A DNA stretch of 64,000 nucleotides, taken from contig JAJJXM010000107.1 of the NCBI GenBank assembly GCA_024516155.1, positions 1 through 64,000 on the forward strand, given 5' to 3'. The translations under genes were made by a program, and so were the position numbers. The stretch comes from Pyronema omphalodes (taxonomy: Eukaryota; Ascomycota; Pezizomycetes; Pezizales; Pyronemataceae). Below the pieces are notes generated by a model. The model was given only the letters and a program-made list of their open reading frames with translations, was not told the origin of the DNA and did no database searches. Shown here one piece after another: positions 10,906 through 23,143 of this stretch (its first letter is position 1; each line of letters opens with the position of its first letter).

Positions 10906-11125
10906 GTGTCCCGGTGAGAGGGGGTCCGAAAAGGGGGGAAATTTTGGGGTCCACCACAACCAGTGATGCTGGTGAAAGGGGAATTTGGGGAGGGGGGGAA
11001 TTCGGTATGCCGAGACCGAATATGAGGTTTGTATGATGATCGGAGGGCGGGTGGTGGGGCGGCGTTGATGGAAAGGCCCGTTGGCCGGTCCGGAGGTCCC
11101 AGAATCGCGTTTTTCCTCCTCCGCT
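10906..11125 (-). repeat. Family B-like 5' UTR fragment
   Basis: The stretch is similar to the B1 5' UTR (about 9110-9300): shared blocks are the ACCACAACCAGTG segment, the TTCGGTATGCCGA palindrome and GGAGGTCCCAGAATCGCG. D1 inserted at its left edge. At about 11125 it gives way to gypsy G1 sequence. No gene is present. Confidence 0.65.
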
Positions 11126-12106
11126 ATAATCGCACCAGTTCCAAGACTTCCCCCCCGAGACCCCGAAATCCTCCTAACCCCGGAGGAACAAGCAGATACG
11201 AATGAAATTCATGACTACGAGAAGGAGCTCACCCGCCAGTGTTAACTCATCAACGCGCTACTCGCCTCCCCCGGCATCCGCGTTACCGGAGATAAAACTT
11301 CGGATCCACCAACCTTCGATGGGTCCAACAGGGAGGACCTCCGCCGCTTGATCTCCTTGCTTCGCATTAAGTTGGTGAGGGAGGAATTACGCTTCCCAAC
11401 CCCTCACAAGCGGATTTCTTATGCCATGGGCCGCTTCCGCGGACGCGCCTTGGATCAGATTCTTCCTTATATCAAGGAAAATGGCAACCGCTGGGCCCTC
11501 AACGACGTCCAAGACGTCATTAAAATCCTACAGCGTACCTTTGGAGACCCGGACGAGCACGCAACGGCTCGTTTCAAACTACAAAATCTCCGACAAAACA
11601 ACCGCGAATTTTCAGACTATTATGCAGAGTTCTCCCGCCTGGTCGCAGAATTAGGCTGGGATGAAGCCGCCACCATGGATGCTCTGCGAAACGGCCTATC
11701 CCTCGAGTTGCACGAAAAGTTGGTTGGCGCCCCGCCCACCGCTACGATGCACGAATTCGTTGAACAGTGCTAAAAATTGGACTCCCAATTGAGAGCACTT
11801 GAGAATCTCCGCAAGCTGCGTATCAACCGCGGCCAAGTTAAACCCACTACCGGCGCCACCCCCGCCACCAGTCGCGCCACCCCCGCTACCCAAGCCACCA
11901 CCGCCGCCTCCAGCAAGCAAACCCCTGCCCAGGGACCACGTCAGAAACTGTCGGCACAGGAACGCGCGACCCGCCTGTCAGAAGGACGTTGCCTCTACTG
12001 CGGTGTCCTTGGCCACATGGCTGCTTCGTGCCCCGCCAAGACGAATGTTAAAGTGGCGAGTGTGGAATTATTGGATAGTGAAGAGGAGGTGTCGGGAAAA
12101 GACTAA
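11126..12106 (+). pseudogene. Gypsy G1 gag (capsid and nucleocapsid), in-frame stops
   Basis: The reading frame carries a Ty3/gypsy-type gag: PPTFDGSNREDLRRLI, a retrotrans_gag-like core (FGDPDEHATARFKLQNLRQ, FSDYYAEFSRLVAELGW) and one zinc knuckle, CLYCGVLGHMAASC, near the C-terminus. Gag forms the virus-like particle. Two in-frame stop codons, TAA at 11243-11245 and TAA at 11771-11773, interrupt an otherwise open frame. Each would become CAA by one base change. The 5' LTR and gag start are missing, replaced by LINE sequence at 11125. Confidence 0.8.
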
Positions 12107-12800
12107 ACCAGCTGCAAGAAGATGGCTCTGCCGCTGGTGGGAAAATTATTGCTGATTCATTGTTATTATCGGGCGCAAGTTTTACTGGAAAGTTAGAATG
12201 CAAACACCTTGTTCTTCCTTGCTCCTTGTTTTCCAATAACCGCTGCGTGAAAACAGTAGCGCTCGTTGACTGCGGCGCCACTGGTATCGGCTTTGTTGAT
12301 CGCAATTTCGCCCGCCATCACAAAGTCCCTCTAACCCCCCTACCCACCGCCCGAACGGTCGAAGTTATCGACGGCCGACCCATATCCTCAGGAAAAATCA
12401 CACACCTAGCCCAAGTAGAGTGTACCATCAATGGTCACTCGGAAACCCTGCCCATGTTCGTCACCAAGTTGGGTCACTACCCGGTGGTGTTGGGCATCCC
12501 TTGGTTGAAGAAACACGGCGTAACAATAAGCTTCAGTTCCAACACTGTAAGCTTCGACTCACAATACTGCCTAAGGAACTGCACCCCATTACCTGTGAGC
12601 ACAACCGGTGTCGAGGTCCTGGACCCGGGCCCCCCTCCCGCCACCCACGAGCCCGACACAAAACCCATGCCGGAGTTGGAAGACTCTGTCACCGACCCTC
12701 CAGACGAACCTCCAATAGCGATCTCAAGCCTGACCATCTCCGACTTCAAAGAGATGGTAGAAGACGAAAGCCTGACAGTGTTCTCGCTATCGTTGGACGA
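12107..12800 (+). pseudogene. Gypsy G1 pol start, aspartic protease, cut by LINE A2
   Basis: The open frame lies one base back (-1) from gag, as is usual for gag-pol. It contains an aspartic protease: ALVDCGATGIGFVD is the catalytic D-x-G block and LGIPWLKKHG is the conserved ILG-type block near its end. The frame runs to CTATCGTTGGACGA (12787-12800), where the tail of LINE A2 begins. The rest of pol is found on the opposite strand at 33315-21390, beginning at the same 14 bases. Confidence 0.8.
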
Positions 12801-13552
12801 TTTATTTATTTATTTCTTTATTTATTTATTTATTCATACACGCATCCAACCGTAAGGTTATGGCGGTATCTACAAGTTAAGTACAATGTTGAGAACCTGG
12901 GGGTGATGCCAGGTTCCCACTGGGTAAGCCCCAGAGCTGTCTATGTGGGTGGGAGTGTAGTCTCCCAAGTCTCGTCATGCAGTTTTTCATCTCGTGTCGT
13001 CAGATCCAAGGAGCCCTGTGCGCTCGGAGGCCACCTCGCCGGGTCGTTCCCCCATTTCCTCCACCCTTCCCCTCCCATTTTTAACCATTTTCCCGCCTTT
13101 ATTTCCTCCACAAATCAAAAACAGAACAAAAGAAAAAGTAACTCCTCCGAGCCACCGCCCCCGCGCCTCCCCTCTCTCCCCTCTCTCCGTCCGCGTCCTC
13201 GACTCCTCTGCTCTCACCCTCTCATCCCTCTCCGCTGCTCCCTCCCGTCCGTGCCTCTTCCCCTTCTCTATCGCCCCGCATCATCCCCTCTCACTCGCCG
13301 CCGTCGCCTATCTTCTTTTCCGCGCGCCTTACATCTTCGCCTCCCCACCCATCTCACGTCCCTCTTGACCTTCCCCAAAGAAACAAAAGAAAAACAGGAA
13401 AAGTAACCCTCCTCGTCCCCCCGTTGCTCCTCCTGCCCCTTCTGCCTCGCTCCTCGTCCCCTGTGTCTCCGCCCTCTCTCCTGCCCTTCCTCCCGTCGTC
13501 ATTCCTATTTTTCTTCTTTTTTTTTTTTTTTATTATTTTTTTTTTTTTTTCA
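12801..13552 (-). other. LINE A2 3' UTR, hairpin and tail
   Basis: On the minus strand it holds the poly-purine/A segment after the ORF2 stop (13553), the conserved GGTTAAAAATGGGAGGGGAA block (about 13065-13090), the AACCGTAAGGTT hairpin (12848-12859) and the TAAA-rich tail. It is the same 3' end as A1. Pyrimidine-rich ORFs on the plus strand here are low complexity and are not genes. Confidence 0.72.
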
Positions 13553-16500
13553 TTAGTTATCGTGGGTTTCCGCGTGCTCGTCCGTTAGGTCCAGCAGCGT
13601 CCCCCAGCCTGTCGTCAGTGTACGAGGAGTGTCCTCCTCTGCGGGGTGAGTACTCAACTTCGCGTGTGCCCATTCGGCGGTCGCCACCTTGGTGTCCGAG
13701 ATCATGGTAGACACAGCTTTTGTGCCGGCGGTCGTATACAAGATCGTGGGGAGAGTCAGTTGGCGTCGTCGGGGGATTCGTAGTGTACGTCGTAGTTCAG
13801 TCCGCTGTGTGTTGAAGTTCGGGCATGAGAGGATTAGGTGTTTGGGGGTCTGTGGGGGATGTAGTGGGCAGTGACATGAGCGGGAGGGGTATTTGGCAGT
13901 GGGGGGGTGGGCTAGGCAGTCCAAGAAATATCCATGGCCTGTGCGAAGTCCCAATATAGCCGTCGATATCTTACGCGGGACGGTGGTGTATGCGTTGTCG
14001 AGTCTTTTGCGGTGGGGGGCGTTGTATGTTTTGGGCTTCGGTGACGAAGAGTACCAGTCTACCCAGTCGGTGACATACTGCTCTCGTACCTGGCGTCTAA
14101 CCCAGGAGAGGGAGATCGGGGGAGGCGCGGTTGGATTGAGGGAGGTAGCTGTTTTTGCTAGGAGGTCGGCTGTGTCGTTCCCGGGGATGTCCGTGTGTCC
14201 GGGGACCCAATGTAGAGTGACGGATGAACCAGATCGGCTAAGAGCGGACACCGTCGTGAGGATCGAGAGGGCCAGTTCCTGGCCGGGGCCGTAGGAGGAG
14301 CGGGAGGCGCGAAGGATTGCTGCTTGATTGTCCGTGAAAATGTGTATTTTACGGCGGGTGTGTCTGTTGAGGGTGATGATCCTTTGGCATGTGGTGAGGC
14401 AGTCGTGTATAGCTCTGAGCTCTGCGTCGAAGACTTCGGTTGTGTCGCCCATTGGGATGGATTCTTCCACCCGGCGAGGTAAGCCGTCGGTGATGCAGTA
14501 TCCCGCTCCGGTTCTTCCGTTCAGTTGTGAACCGTCGGTATATGCAATGATGTTACGGGGGTCTGCGCGGAGGGTCTGGAGCAACCCTACGTGTGTCGTG
14601 GCCGCCTCTGATCACGGGAGGGAGGAGATGTTGATTTTGAGGCGGGGGCGCTCCCATGGCGTGGGGTTGGGCTGTGATGTGTTTTCGATGGTGTCGTCAG
14701 GCAGTACCCACTTGCTTACGGAGCGGAGCATGGTGACGAGCCGGGAGGGGGCTGTGCCGGGTGACTGCCACTGGTGGTCATATTCGTGTGGGCTGCAGAT
14801 GGAGGAGTGAAAGTGATCGGGGACGGGGAAGGAGGAGGGGCAGCGTCTAACTACGGGGTGATTGGGGACGAGAGAGAGGAGGCGGAGAAAGTATTTGCGG
14901 GTGCGGTGGTGTAGGCGGACTGAAACTGGGGGGATAGCTGCTTCGTTGTGGAGGGCTAGGATTGGCGTCGAGGTGAATGCGTTCAGAATTCGGCGAAGGG
15001 CGGAGTTTTGTTGCGTTTGTAGTAAGTTGGCGAGGCTTTTTTGCCCTGTCCACCAGATCTCGGAGCCAAAGTCGGACCTAGACAGCACACACTGCGATGT
15101 AAAGAGTTCTCGTCGCAGACGGGGACAGACCTGTTTCGTGGCGAACGAGGCTTCGGAGGGCGTTGAGGGACCTGGCGGCGGCCGTCAGTCTTGTTTTCAC
15201 ATGATAAGAGAAGGAGAGTTTTCTATCAAAAAATATTCCAATCCACCGAACCACGTCCGTTCCGTCCTCCTTTCGTTCCTGGGGTGATGATTGTTCCGTT
15301 GGGCAAGCGTACGTTGACTGCGTCGGTGATCGTGTCTGTGCGGGAGCGGTGGAAGTGCAGCAGCTCCGATTTCGAGTCGTCGAATGCTACGGCGTTCGTT
15401 CGGGCCCATGCGAAGGCGGTGCGAGCCGCGGCTTCCAGTTCTCGGGCATTTTCTTCTCTGGTACGTCCGTGTGCGACGAGAGCTACGTCGTCCATGTAGC
15501 TCGGGGTCCATAGCGTGGGGTGAGTTGTCTGTAGTTTGTCGAATAGTGGGCGTAGGTAGATAAGGAAGAGGATGGGGGACGCCGGGGAACCTTGGGGGAT
15601 GCCCGTCCTAATGGGTCGCTGTATGTCTGTTCGTCCGTCGAATGATAGGGCCGTTGTTCTGTCGCTTAGGAAGGTCGAACACCAGGAAACAACTGCGGTC
15701 GGGCATCCCAGTGCGCGCATTGTCGTGAGGAGGCGCGCGGAGGAGACATTATCGAAGGCTCCTCGCACATCTAGAAATAGCGCGGAGGTCACCATGCGGC
15801 GCCCCGCGTTCGCTTCGACCTCGTGCGTTAGGGCCATTGCAGCGTCAATAGCCGAGCGTTTAGGGGCGCCCGCCTATCTGGTCTGCATGCAGTATGTCGT
15901 GTGACTCCGCCATGAGGCTGAGCCGAGTCGCCATAAGTTTTTCTAGAATTTTTCCCATGCAGTTCAGCAACGCGATGGGACGATAGGCCTTAACTGCGCT
16001 GTAGTCAGGTTTGTTCGGTTTCGGGATAACCACCGTCGTTGCTTCACGCCAGCACCTTGGGTGGTATCCTTTGTCACCTAGCCTTGCGTACAGCGCATCG
16101 AACACCTTGGGGATTGCGTCATAGGCTCTCCTTAGGCATGCGAACGTTATCATGTCGGGACCGGGGGCTTTCTTGGGGGAGGAGGAGTAGATTGCGTGGC
16201 GTATTTCTTCGGGGGTGAATGTGTGCCAGGGGATAATGGGGTGTGTGGGGGGGGTTTGAGTCTGAGGGGCAGCGGGGGGGGGGTGGGAAGAGAGCCTGAA
16301 AGGCGTCTACTTTGCCTTCGAAATCAACATGTACCTTATCTATCCCACCTACCTGGGTCTTTATTGGGGGGGTCAGCTGGGCGCGCCGGGGGTTTGTATA
16401 TCTGAAGGCGGCCCAGACATCGGGACCTTCTGCGGCGGCCAGGTATTCTTTCCACAAGGAGTCCTTTCGCGTGTCGTACTCTGCGGTAGTGGGTGTTCCG

Positions 16501-17560
16501 GAGGCGTTTGTATTCCGCATGATGGGCTGGGAGGCGAGTAGATTTCCACCTCTTTCTGCGCGCTCTGCATGTTCCGTCGAGTCGTGTTTAGTTCCTCCGT
16601 CCACCACCTCTTCGAGCGAGGAGTCGGGGAGAGGGTGGGTGTCGCCTTTTGGGCAGCTGCTTGAATGGAGTCACGAATGAGAGCGGCCCATTCGTCCAGG
16701 TTACTTGCGGACGGGTTTGCGCGGAGGTGTGTCCAGTACGGGTGACTGGCCTCGGCGAGGGTTTGTAGCTCCCTGGTAAAGTCTCCCAATCCGTTTTTTG
16801 CCAGTTAAGTCGTGGGGCGGTAGGGGTGGCGGTGTCATGGTCTGGGTGGAGGGACGTTAGTTGAAAGCGGATGACCTCGTGGTCTGAACCTGTGGCTAGG
16901 TCGTCGTCGACTGCCCAGTTTGTGAGTTCCCTTGTCATCGCGGGGGATGTCAGGGTCAGGTCCAGAACCGACGAGCCAGAGCCGTCTTTGTACTGGTGGG
17001 TCGGGACGTCGGGGACGTTCGCCAGATTCCAGTGGTGGGTTTCGATCAATTCCACAATCTCTTCAGCTCGGGCTCTCCTGCGAGTGTTGGAATCCCACAA
17101 CGGGTGGTGTGCGTTGAGGTCTCCCGTGATGACACATCGGCGAGGGAGGACGAGGGGGGTGAGGGCTCGGGGTAGGGTGTATAGTTTGGAGAGTGGGTCA
17201 CGTTCATTATAGATGTTAAGTAAAAAGAAGGGGGGTATTAGGGGTGTGCGGACCTCGAGGACTTGTAGGTCTGGGTCTGCGGTGACATCTGGTCGAGGGG
17301 TGACGCTGATGTGGGGGTTCAAACGAGAGACGTAGGCGGCGGTCCGGTTGACCTTGTGATAAGCCGCGGGGGGGAAGCAAAAGAATGAAGTTGGGGTGGG
17401 TTATAGCAAATTTGGGGTCCTTGACGTTTACCTCTTGGACAAGAATGATGTCGGTGGTAGCGCTTGCTGTATTTAGCAGCGTCGTGAGGGCGGTGGTGCT
17501 GCGATTCGTGTTGTGGGACACGATGCGGAGGGTCGCCGCTGATGAATGTTGTCTATTCAT
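13553..17560 (-). pseudogene. LINE A2 ORF2 (endonuclease, reverse transcriptase, RNase H), multiply frameshifted
   Basis: The start MNRQHSSAATLRIVSHNTNR is at 17560 and overlaps the ORF1 stop. Endonuclease motifs are ITGDLNAHHPLW (about 17120) and GSDHEVIRF. The reverse transcriptase shows PNKPDYSAVKAYRPIALLN, FLDVRGAFDNV, GIPQGSPASPILF and YMDDVALV (YMDD in place of the YIDD of A1). RNase H shows IAYTDGSQ, FDAELRAIHDC, FTDNQAAILRAS and HWVPGHTDIPGND, ending at 13553. At least five frame changes are visible, at about 17280, 16640, 16400, 15860 and 15100-15230, and another near 14600, so it is a dead copy. Confidence 0.85.
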
Positions 17561-19477
17561 CGGCGGTCATGGTGGTATCGGTAATGGGGTCGGTTTCGGC
17601 GGGGATGTTGTCGTAGGTGGTGTCTGGGCGGGTTTTGAGCCATGCCTCTCTCACAATTCCTATTTTCACTGGGCATTTAGTGCTGTATGCTGCGTGTTGG
17701 GTGTCAGCATGTCCAGCGGCTACACAGTTCGAGCATCTGTAAACGGTGTGGATGCACTTCCTGCCCTTCTGTTTGGGGCATTCTCCACAGAAGTGGTATT
17801 CCGTTGGGTGTACGGCGGCGCATATGGCGCAGGTAGGTCCGTTGTCGGCGGCGCACGTTGCGTGGTGGTGGCCAAACTTCTGGCACCTACGACATTGGTC
17901 GATGGGCCTGGCGGAGAAGAACTCGGTGACTTTTCGTGGTTCGAACAGGACGACGACCTTCGTGCGTTTCAATGTGTTGTAGTCGTTGAGAGAGTTGAGG
18001 GCGATCATGACGCTCGACGCCGACTTACCGGCCCGTTTGTCGGGGTGTGATATGTACCGCGGTGGTTGGGTTAAGCTGACGGAGTGGTTACGTTCGATCT
18101 CGACTTGCAGTTTTTGCATGCCTTCTTCGGAGTCTGGGTAGTACTCGATTGGTACGCCGTGGATCCGCCAGTTTGTACCACTTCTCGTTTATGCGGGGGG
18201 GCAGCAACGTAGGGTGTACTGTGCGGGCGGCTTTGAGTATAAGGGGCAGGTGGGGGGTAATATCGGCGGGTGTAGTTTGGGGGGGGGGGGGGGTCAAAAT
18301 AAGATTTCCTTTCACGTTCTTCTTCACCATCGAGATGGAGACCTTCTCGGTAACAGTTTGCTGCGCGCAAGGCGTCGTTGAACGGCAGTTCCGATTGCTA
18401 TCTTGGAGCTCTCGGGGAAGGAACGGGGGTCTGGGCATGGGATAATAATGTCGGTGGGGGGGGGGGGATTCTTTCTTTGGGCTTTGGCGGGTTTGGTGGT
18501 TTGTTTAGGAGGTGTGGGGGCAGCGGCGGGGAATAACTTCTTCGTTGCGGGTACTTCTTCTTGCCATGGGGTGGAGGGGTTCTGATCGGGGCGTGGGGCA
18601 TGGACGGGGAGGGGGATCTTGTGTTTCTTGAGCTCGTTCTCGGCATCAAGACAGCGCTTCTTCCAGTAGGCAAGTTCCTTAGGGGAGGGGGCAGCGGGGG
18701 TGGGGGCGTGAATAGAGGGGAGAGTCGTTGGATTCGGGGGAGGGTGGGGCGAGGGTAGTGGGGTTCTCGGGGGTGGAGGAGGATTCGACGGGGGAAAGGA
18801 GGGCTGAGATGTCTTCGTTGGGGAGTATGACGGGGGCAATGCGGGACAGGAGGTCGTGGACGGCACGGATTGTAGACTGGTATTTGTGGATAGATCGGAA
18901 CGCTTGGGTGACTCTGTCGTTCGTGGCTCTGTCGGCGTGTCGAAACATGTCCGTGGCGGTGTTGAGATTGTCGTTGAGTTGGTCGATGGATGTTGCGAGG
19001 CTGTCGGTGGCGGGGTTGGTAGACAGGGGGTTGTCGGTGTCACGGCGGAGGCGTTGGACTCCAGCGGGGACTGGGGTGGAGTCGGCGGCGATGTGGGTGA
19101 TGGAGTGGGCGGTGGAGGCAGCTGGACGTTTCTTCCGATTTGTCGGTTTAGCGTTGAACGGTGTATTTGGGGTCGGGGTTGGTCAATACGTCGGGGGTGT
19201 CATTGTTGTCAGGTAGGGTTTTCTTATTGTGGGGGGTTTTGGGGGGAGCGTTATTGGTGTTGCGCGCGACGGGGGTGGGGGAGCTTTCGCGGGAAGACGC
19301 GTCTTCGTCGCTAGAGTCATCGCTGACGTCAGAGCACGTGTCTACGTGCATTTCCGTGTCGGACGCGTCGGACCCTTGCGGCTCCGCGTTAGCGCGTTTT
19401 TCTTTCGCCAGCGCTCGAGGGGGCGCTTTGTCGGGGGGGAGGGGCTGTTTCTCAACAGCGGAGGATCGGGTGGGCAT
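17553..19477 (-). pseudogene. LINE A2 ORF1, gag-like protein, frameshifted
   Basis: The N-terminus MPTRSSAVEKQPLP starts at 19477 with an acidic stretch (SDVSDDSSDEDASS). The middle contains MFRHADRATNDRV and a helical segment. The C-terminal part (17553-18119) holds the RNA-binding knuckles CRRCQKFGHHHATC, CAICAAVHPTEYHFC and CSNCVAAGH. Frameshifts near 19150, 18700 and 18120-18300 split it. The stop overlaps the ORF2 start in ATGAATAG. It matches A1 ORF1 and supplies the N-terminus that A1 lacks in this window. Confidence 0.82.
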
Positions 19478-19757
19478 CGGAAGTTCGGAATAAGTTGTTT
19501 CTGCGGTAGCGACAAGGAATCCGCGATTGAAATGATGGTTTTTGATGTGGGTGGAGGGTGGTGTTGATGGAACCGGTTCGCGGGGCTTTTCTCAGGGGCC
19601 CGAAAACTCAGTTTCGATGAAAACTCAACGAAAAAGAGAGGGCCTGATCTGGAAATGCTGCGAATAGGTAATTCGGGGCTGCCGAACAATAATCCGCGAT
19701 AAAATCTTGCGATTTCGGCGTGGTTGTTGAAAAGGCAGGGGGGGGGTCGCTCTTTGC
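19478..19757 (-). other. LINE A2 5' UTR
   Basis: This 280-bp non-coding segment is the reverse complement of the family A 5' UTR also seen at 6641-6925 and 33331-33620. Its upstream end is a C run (G run at 19738-19746 on the plus strand) preceded by CCAGCAAAGAGCGA. The outermost GTGGTGT of the terminal motif is missing. Confidence 0.72.
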
Positions 19758-19928
19758 TGGTGATTTATTTTGTTTTTCCTCTGAAACTCAACGGTAAACG
19801 GGAATTCGGGCCTGGAAATCGAATTCGGGGTAAACTGAGTGCGATAATGCGATTTCCGTCGGCAGAGCCGGGAAATTTGAGGTTGTTGTCGACAATGCAG
19901 GGGCGGGTCAGCGGTTGCTGTGTGGTGT
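19758..19928 (-). repeat. 5' terminal fragment of a further LINE variant
   Basis: On the minus strand it begins ACACCACACAGCAACCGCTG followed by a short C run and TGCATTGTCGACAACAAC, the family 5' terminal signature. The body differs from A, B and D (for example GGGAATTCGGGCCTGG on the plus strand), so it may be the 5' end of a fourth family, possibly E. It is only about 170 bp, joined to A2 on one side and A4 on the other. Confidence 0.55.
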
Positions 19929-20787
19929 TTCGGGTGAGGTTTGTGGGGGGGGGGTGAGCATGAGGTTTCCATTCATGTTGCGTTTGACCATCATGATGGA
20001 GATGTGGTCGGGAACCTTTGTTTCTCGGAGGGCAGCGTTGATGGAAAGACCGATGGCGGCTTTTGCGCTGTCTGGGCAGGGGATGATGATGTCTCTGGGG
20101 CTGGGGGGAGGCTTCTTTTGGGCTTTGGCAGGCTTAGGGGTTTGTTTAGGACGCGTGGGGGCGGCACCGGGGAACAACCTTTTCGTTGCGGGTCCTTCTT
20201 CTTGCAATGGGGTAGAGGGGTTCGGATCGGGGCGGGGGGCGTGGACGGGGAGGGGGATCTTGTGTTTCTTGAGCTCGTTCTCGGCTTCAAGACAACGCTG
20301 TTTCCAGTAGGCAAGTTCCTTGGGGGAGGGGGCAGCGGGGGAGGGTGCATGAATGGAGAGGAGGTCGTTGGATTCGGGGGAAGATGGAGCGGTGGCAGTC
20401 GGGTTTTCGGGGGTGGAGGGTTCGACAGGGGAAAGAAGGGCTGGGATGTCTTCGTTGGGGAGTATGACGGGGGCGATACGGGATAGGAGGTCGTGGACGG
20501 CGCGGATGGTGGACTGGTTCTTGCGGATAGATCGGAACGCCTGAGAGATTTCTGTCGTTCGTAGCTCTGTCTGCGTGTCGGAACATATCCGTGGCGGTGT
20601 TGACGGTGTTGGATAGTTGTTCGAGGGTCAGGGGGGAATCGTCGATGGAGGTGGCGGCAGTAAGTTGGGTGCGTTTGACTTTGGCTGGAACAGCAGTGAA
20701 ATCGGCGGCGATGTGTGTCACGGAGTGGGCGGTGGATGTGGCTTGGCGTTTGTTACTTTTGCCGGTGGTGTTGTGGACGGTGTAGCG
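19929..20787 (-). pseudogene. LINE A4, ORF1 fragment
   Basis: The minus strand encodes family A ORF1 from HNTTGK/NKRQATSTAHSVTHI through MFRHADRATNDR and the Pro-rich linker to DHISIMMVKRNMNGNLMLTPPP, matching the middle of A2 ORF1 with diverged positions and at least one frameshift near 20540. It lacks the knuckles and all of ORF2. The G1 LTR borders it at 20788. Confidence 0.72.
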
Positions 20788-21312
20788 TGTCAGGGAACTA
20801 GGAACGGACGTTCGAAGAACACACTGAACACTACCGGCAAGGGGGCACTAGGCGGGTTCCGGGATGGGGAACGGAAGAACAAGGACCGAAGTGCACGGCA
20901 GACGGACGGCACACGAAACAGGGACAGGGAGAAGGACAAGAATGATGTGGGACTGAAAGGAGAAGTCTTTGTTAAGGACAAGGGAAAGACACAAGACGTT
21001 CGATGGAGAACTCAAGAACGGGGAGGCAAGCCTGCTTATGTACAAAGGGGCGGCCAGCACTCTTGCTGGGCCGTCATCCAACATCGCTACATGACAGCTT
21101 CCGTTCTCCATCATTTCACCTGCGACGCCATAGCTCTCCAGCTCATGGTACGTCATCCATCATCAGTCAGTCTATGAACAACAACGGCACGGCACACACA
21201 ACAACACAACAACAACACAACACGGCAAGACAACGGCACGATGTCAACACCAACAACGACAACACAATTATGGCGCAACAACACAACGGCTCGTCAGCCG
21301 TGTGCCGTGACA
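20788..21312 (-). repeat. Gypsy G1 3' LTR
   Basis: On the minus strand the segment begins TGTCACGGCAC and ends GTTCCCTGACA, giving TG...CA ends with a 5-bp inverted TGTCA/TGACA. A polypurine tract (AATGGGGGGGTAC on the minus strand, just right of 21312) directly precedes it. It follows the integrase stop by about 80 bp. No second LTR copy is in the window, so the boundaries rest on these features only. No gene is seen within it. Confidence 0.68.
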
Positions 21313-21389
21313 GTACCCCCCCATTAGGCTCGAGTTCCTACGAGAGGAGAAGGTTTGTCTGGGTATAACTGGTGGAATTTCTCAGCGGC

Positions 21390-22743
21390 CTAAGTTTCGG
21401 ATAGGTTCGTTTCCGGTTCCCAGGTTGGAGAGTCATGGCTGGTCCACTTGACGAGGTACTGCAGGTTCCCTCTTGACCAACGGCTATCCAGAATTTCATC
21501 CACGAACCAGTCTTCTTCGCCGTCTACTACTACCGGTAGGGGCAGTGGGATCATCTGGCCAGGGAGGGGGTCCGAAGGGGCTGGGTTTAGTAGGCACACG
21601 GGGAAGGTCCTATGATGTTTCATTGTTTCCGGTATATCCAACTCATAGGCGTGGGATCCAATGGGCCGTACCACGGTGGAGGGGCCTAGGTGTTTGTTTT
21701 CTAGTTTCTTTGAGGGGCGGCGGGTTCTGAGGTTGCGGGCGTCCAGCCATACTAGGTCTCCTGGTTTGAAGACCGGTGCGGGGAGTCGGGAATTGTCGGC
21801 GGCTTCTATGTGGCGGGCTTGGGCGTATTTCATTTCAGAACGTAAGACGTCATGGATGTTTGACATCCTTTCTGCTACCTTGTTCGCTTTCACTTCTTCA
21901 GGATTGTCTGTCCTGATTTCCAATTCGAAGGAGGATTTGGGGTGTCGGCCGTATACGGCGTAGAACGGGGACAGCGACGTTGTATCCGATACTCGGTTAT
22001 TTGCAGCAAATTCTGCCAGTGGTAAAAATTTCTTCCAGTGGTCTTGTAGATAACAGACATACGCGCGCAGATATTGCTCCGTAACCGCATTGATTCTTGC
22101 TGTTTGGCCATCGGTCTGGGGGTGGAAGGCCGTGCTCATGGCAATCTCGATACCCATGCAATTTGCCAGGTGTTTCCAGAAGTGGGCCACAAATTGTGGG
22201 CCGCGGTCGGACACTACTGTGTCTGGCAGACCGTGTAGTTTGAATACGTTTTCCAGGAAGAGTTGCGCGAAGCCTTCTGGGTCTATCGTGGAGTGACAGG
22301 GCACCAAGTGTCGCTGTTTCGTGAGTCGGCAAACGATCGCACATATTGCGTCGAAGCCTTCTGATGTCGGTAGTCCAGTAACAAAGTCCCCAGATATATT
22401 CTGCCACGGGTGGTGTGGGACCGGTAGGGGTTTCAAGGTTCCATAGGGTGCATGGCGGGTAGCTTTTGTTCTTTTACAAATGTGGCAATTTCGGACGAAT
22501 TGGTCCACATCTTTTCTCATCGAAGGCCAGTAATAATTCCTGGCGAGGAGTTCGAAAGTCTTTGCACGGCCGGGGTGTCCCATGGTGGGGGGGTCGTGGT
22601 GATCTTGTAGTAGTTTCAATCGTAATTTGTCCAGCGCGGGGACATAGAGGCAGTCTCGGTAGTACAATCTGTTTTTCAACACGGAGCAATCGGCGAGTGA
22701 TATGTCCTTACAGATTTGTGTACCGTCTTCCAGCATTCCCAAC
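21390..22743 (-). pseudogene. Gypsy G1 integrase and chromodomain
   Basis: The integrase inserts retroelement cDNA into the genome. The frame shows the zinc-binding block (GHPGRAKTFELL, CHICKRTKATRH), the catalytic core with GDFVTGLPTS, VVSDRGPQF and STAFHPQTDGQTARINAVTEQYL, and the GPY/F-type region (LDARNLRTRRPSKKLENKHLGP). It ends in a chromodomain (EEDWFVDEILDSRW, LQYLVKWTSHDSPTWEPETNL) that in chromoviruses targets insertion to heterochromatin. The N-terminal connection to RNase H is interrupted by D2 at 22744, so this part alone is not a complete gene. Confidence 0.86.
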
Positions 22744-23143
22744 ACACCACACGGCAACGGCGACCCCCCCCCTGCATTCTCAACAACGAGCACCGAAACC
22801 CCCGGTTTTCTCATCGGATTCGGATTCGCAGCACTCTATTACGTTATTCTCTGGATTTTCAGGGAATTCTACGTTGTTTTTGTTGACTTTTGTCGCAAAA
22901 TCAGAGTTTTCACGAGTTTTGGCTTACCCCACCTCACGAAATGTCGCCAAAACAACGACAGAACAACGCCCGACGATCGAAACGGTCCGAAAACGCGTAC
23001 AATGTTCTAGCCGACCTTCCTCATGATGGATCTACTCCTACTCTGGATGGAAGAGATGGAAAAGTTGATGAAGTTGATGGAAACTTCGCTGGAAAGCCCT
23101 TCCAGAGCGTGGTCTTTGCACGATCACCAGTTCCTTCGGCTTC

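Larger units (their letters stand above)
12801..19757 (-). mobile_element. LINE A2, near full-length but degenerate
   Basis: This is a minus-strand family A LINE with its TAAA tail at 12801-12835, 3' UTR, ORF2 (13553-17560), ORF1 (17553-19477) and 5' UTR to about 19757. Many frameshifts break both ORFs. The 3' end is flanked by CTATCGTTGGACGA inside gypsy G1. The 5' end lacks the last bases of the terminal motif and abuts another LINE 5' UTR, so no duplication is found there. Confidence 0.85.

Noticed and set aside
20790..21180. Plus- and minus-strand frames of about 60-180 codons at 20617-21177 and 20848-21156
   Set aside because: They fall in the G1 LTR or in antisense A4 sequence and match no family.
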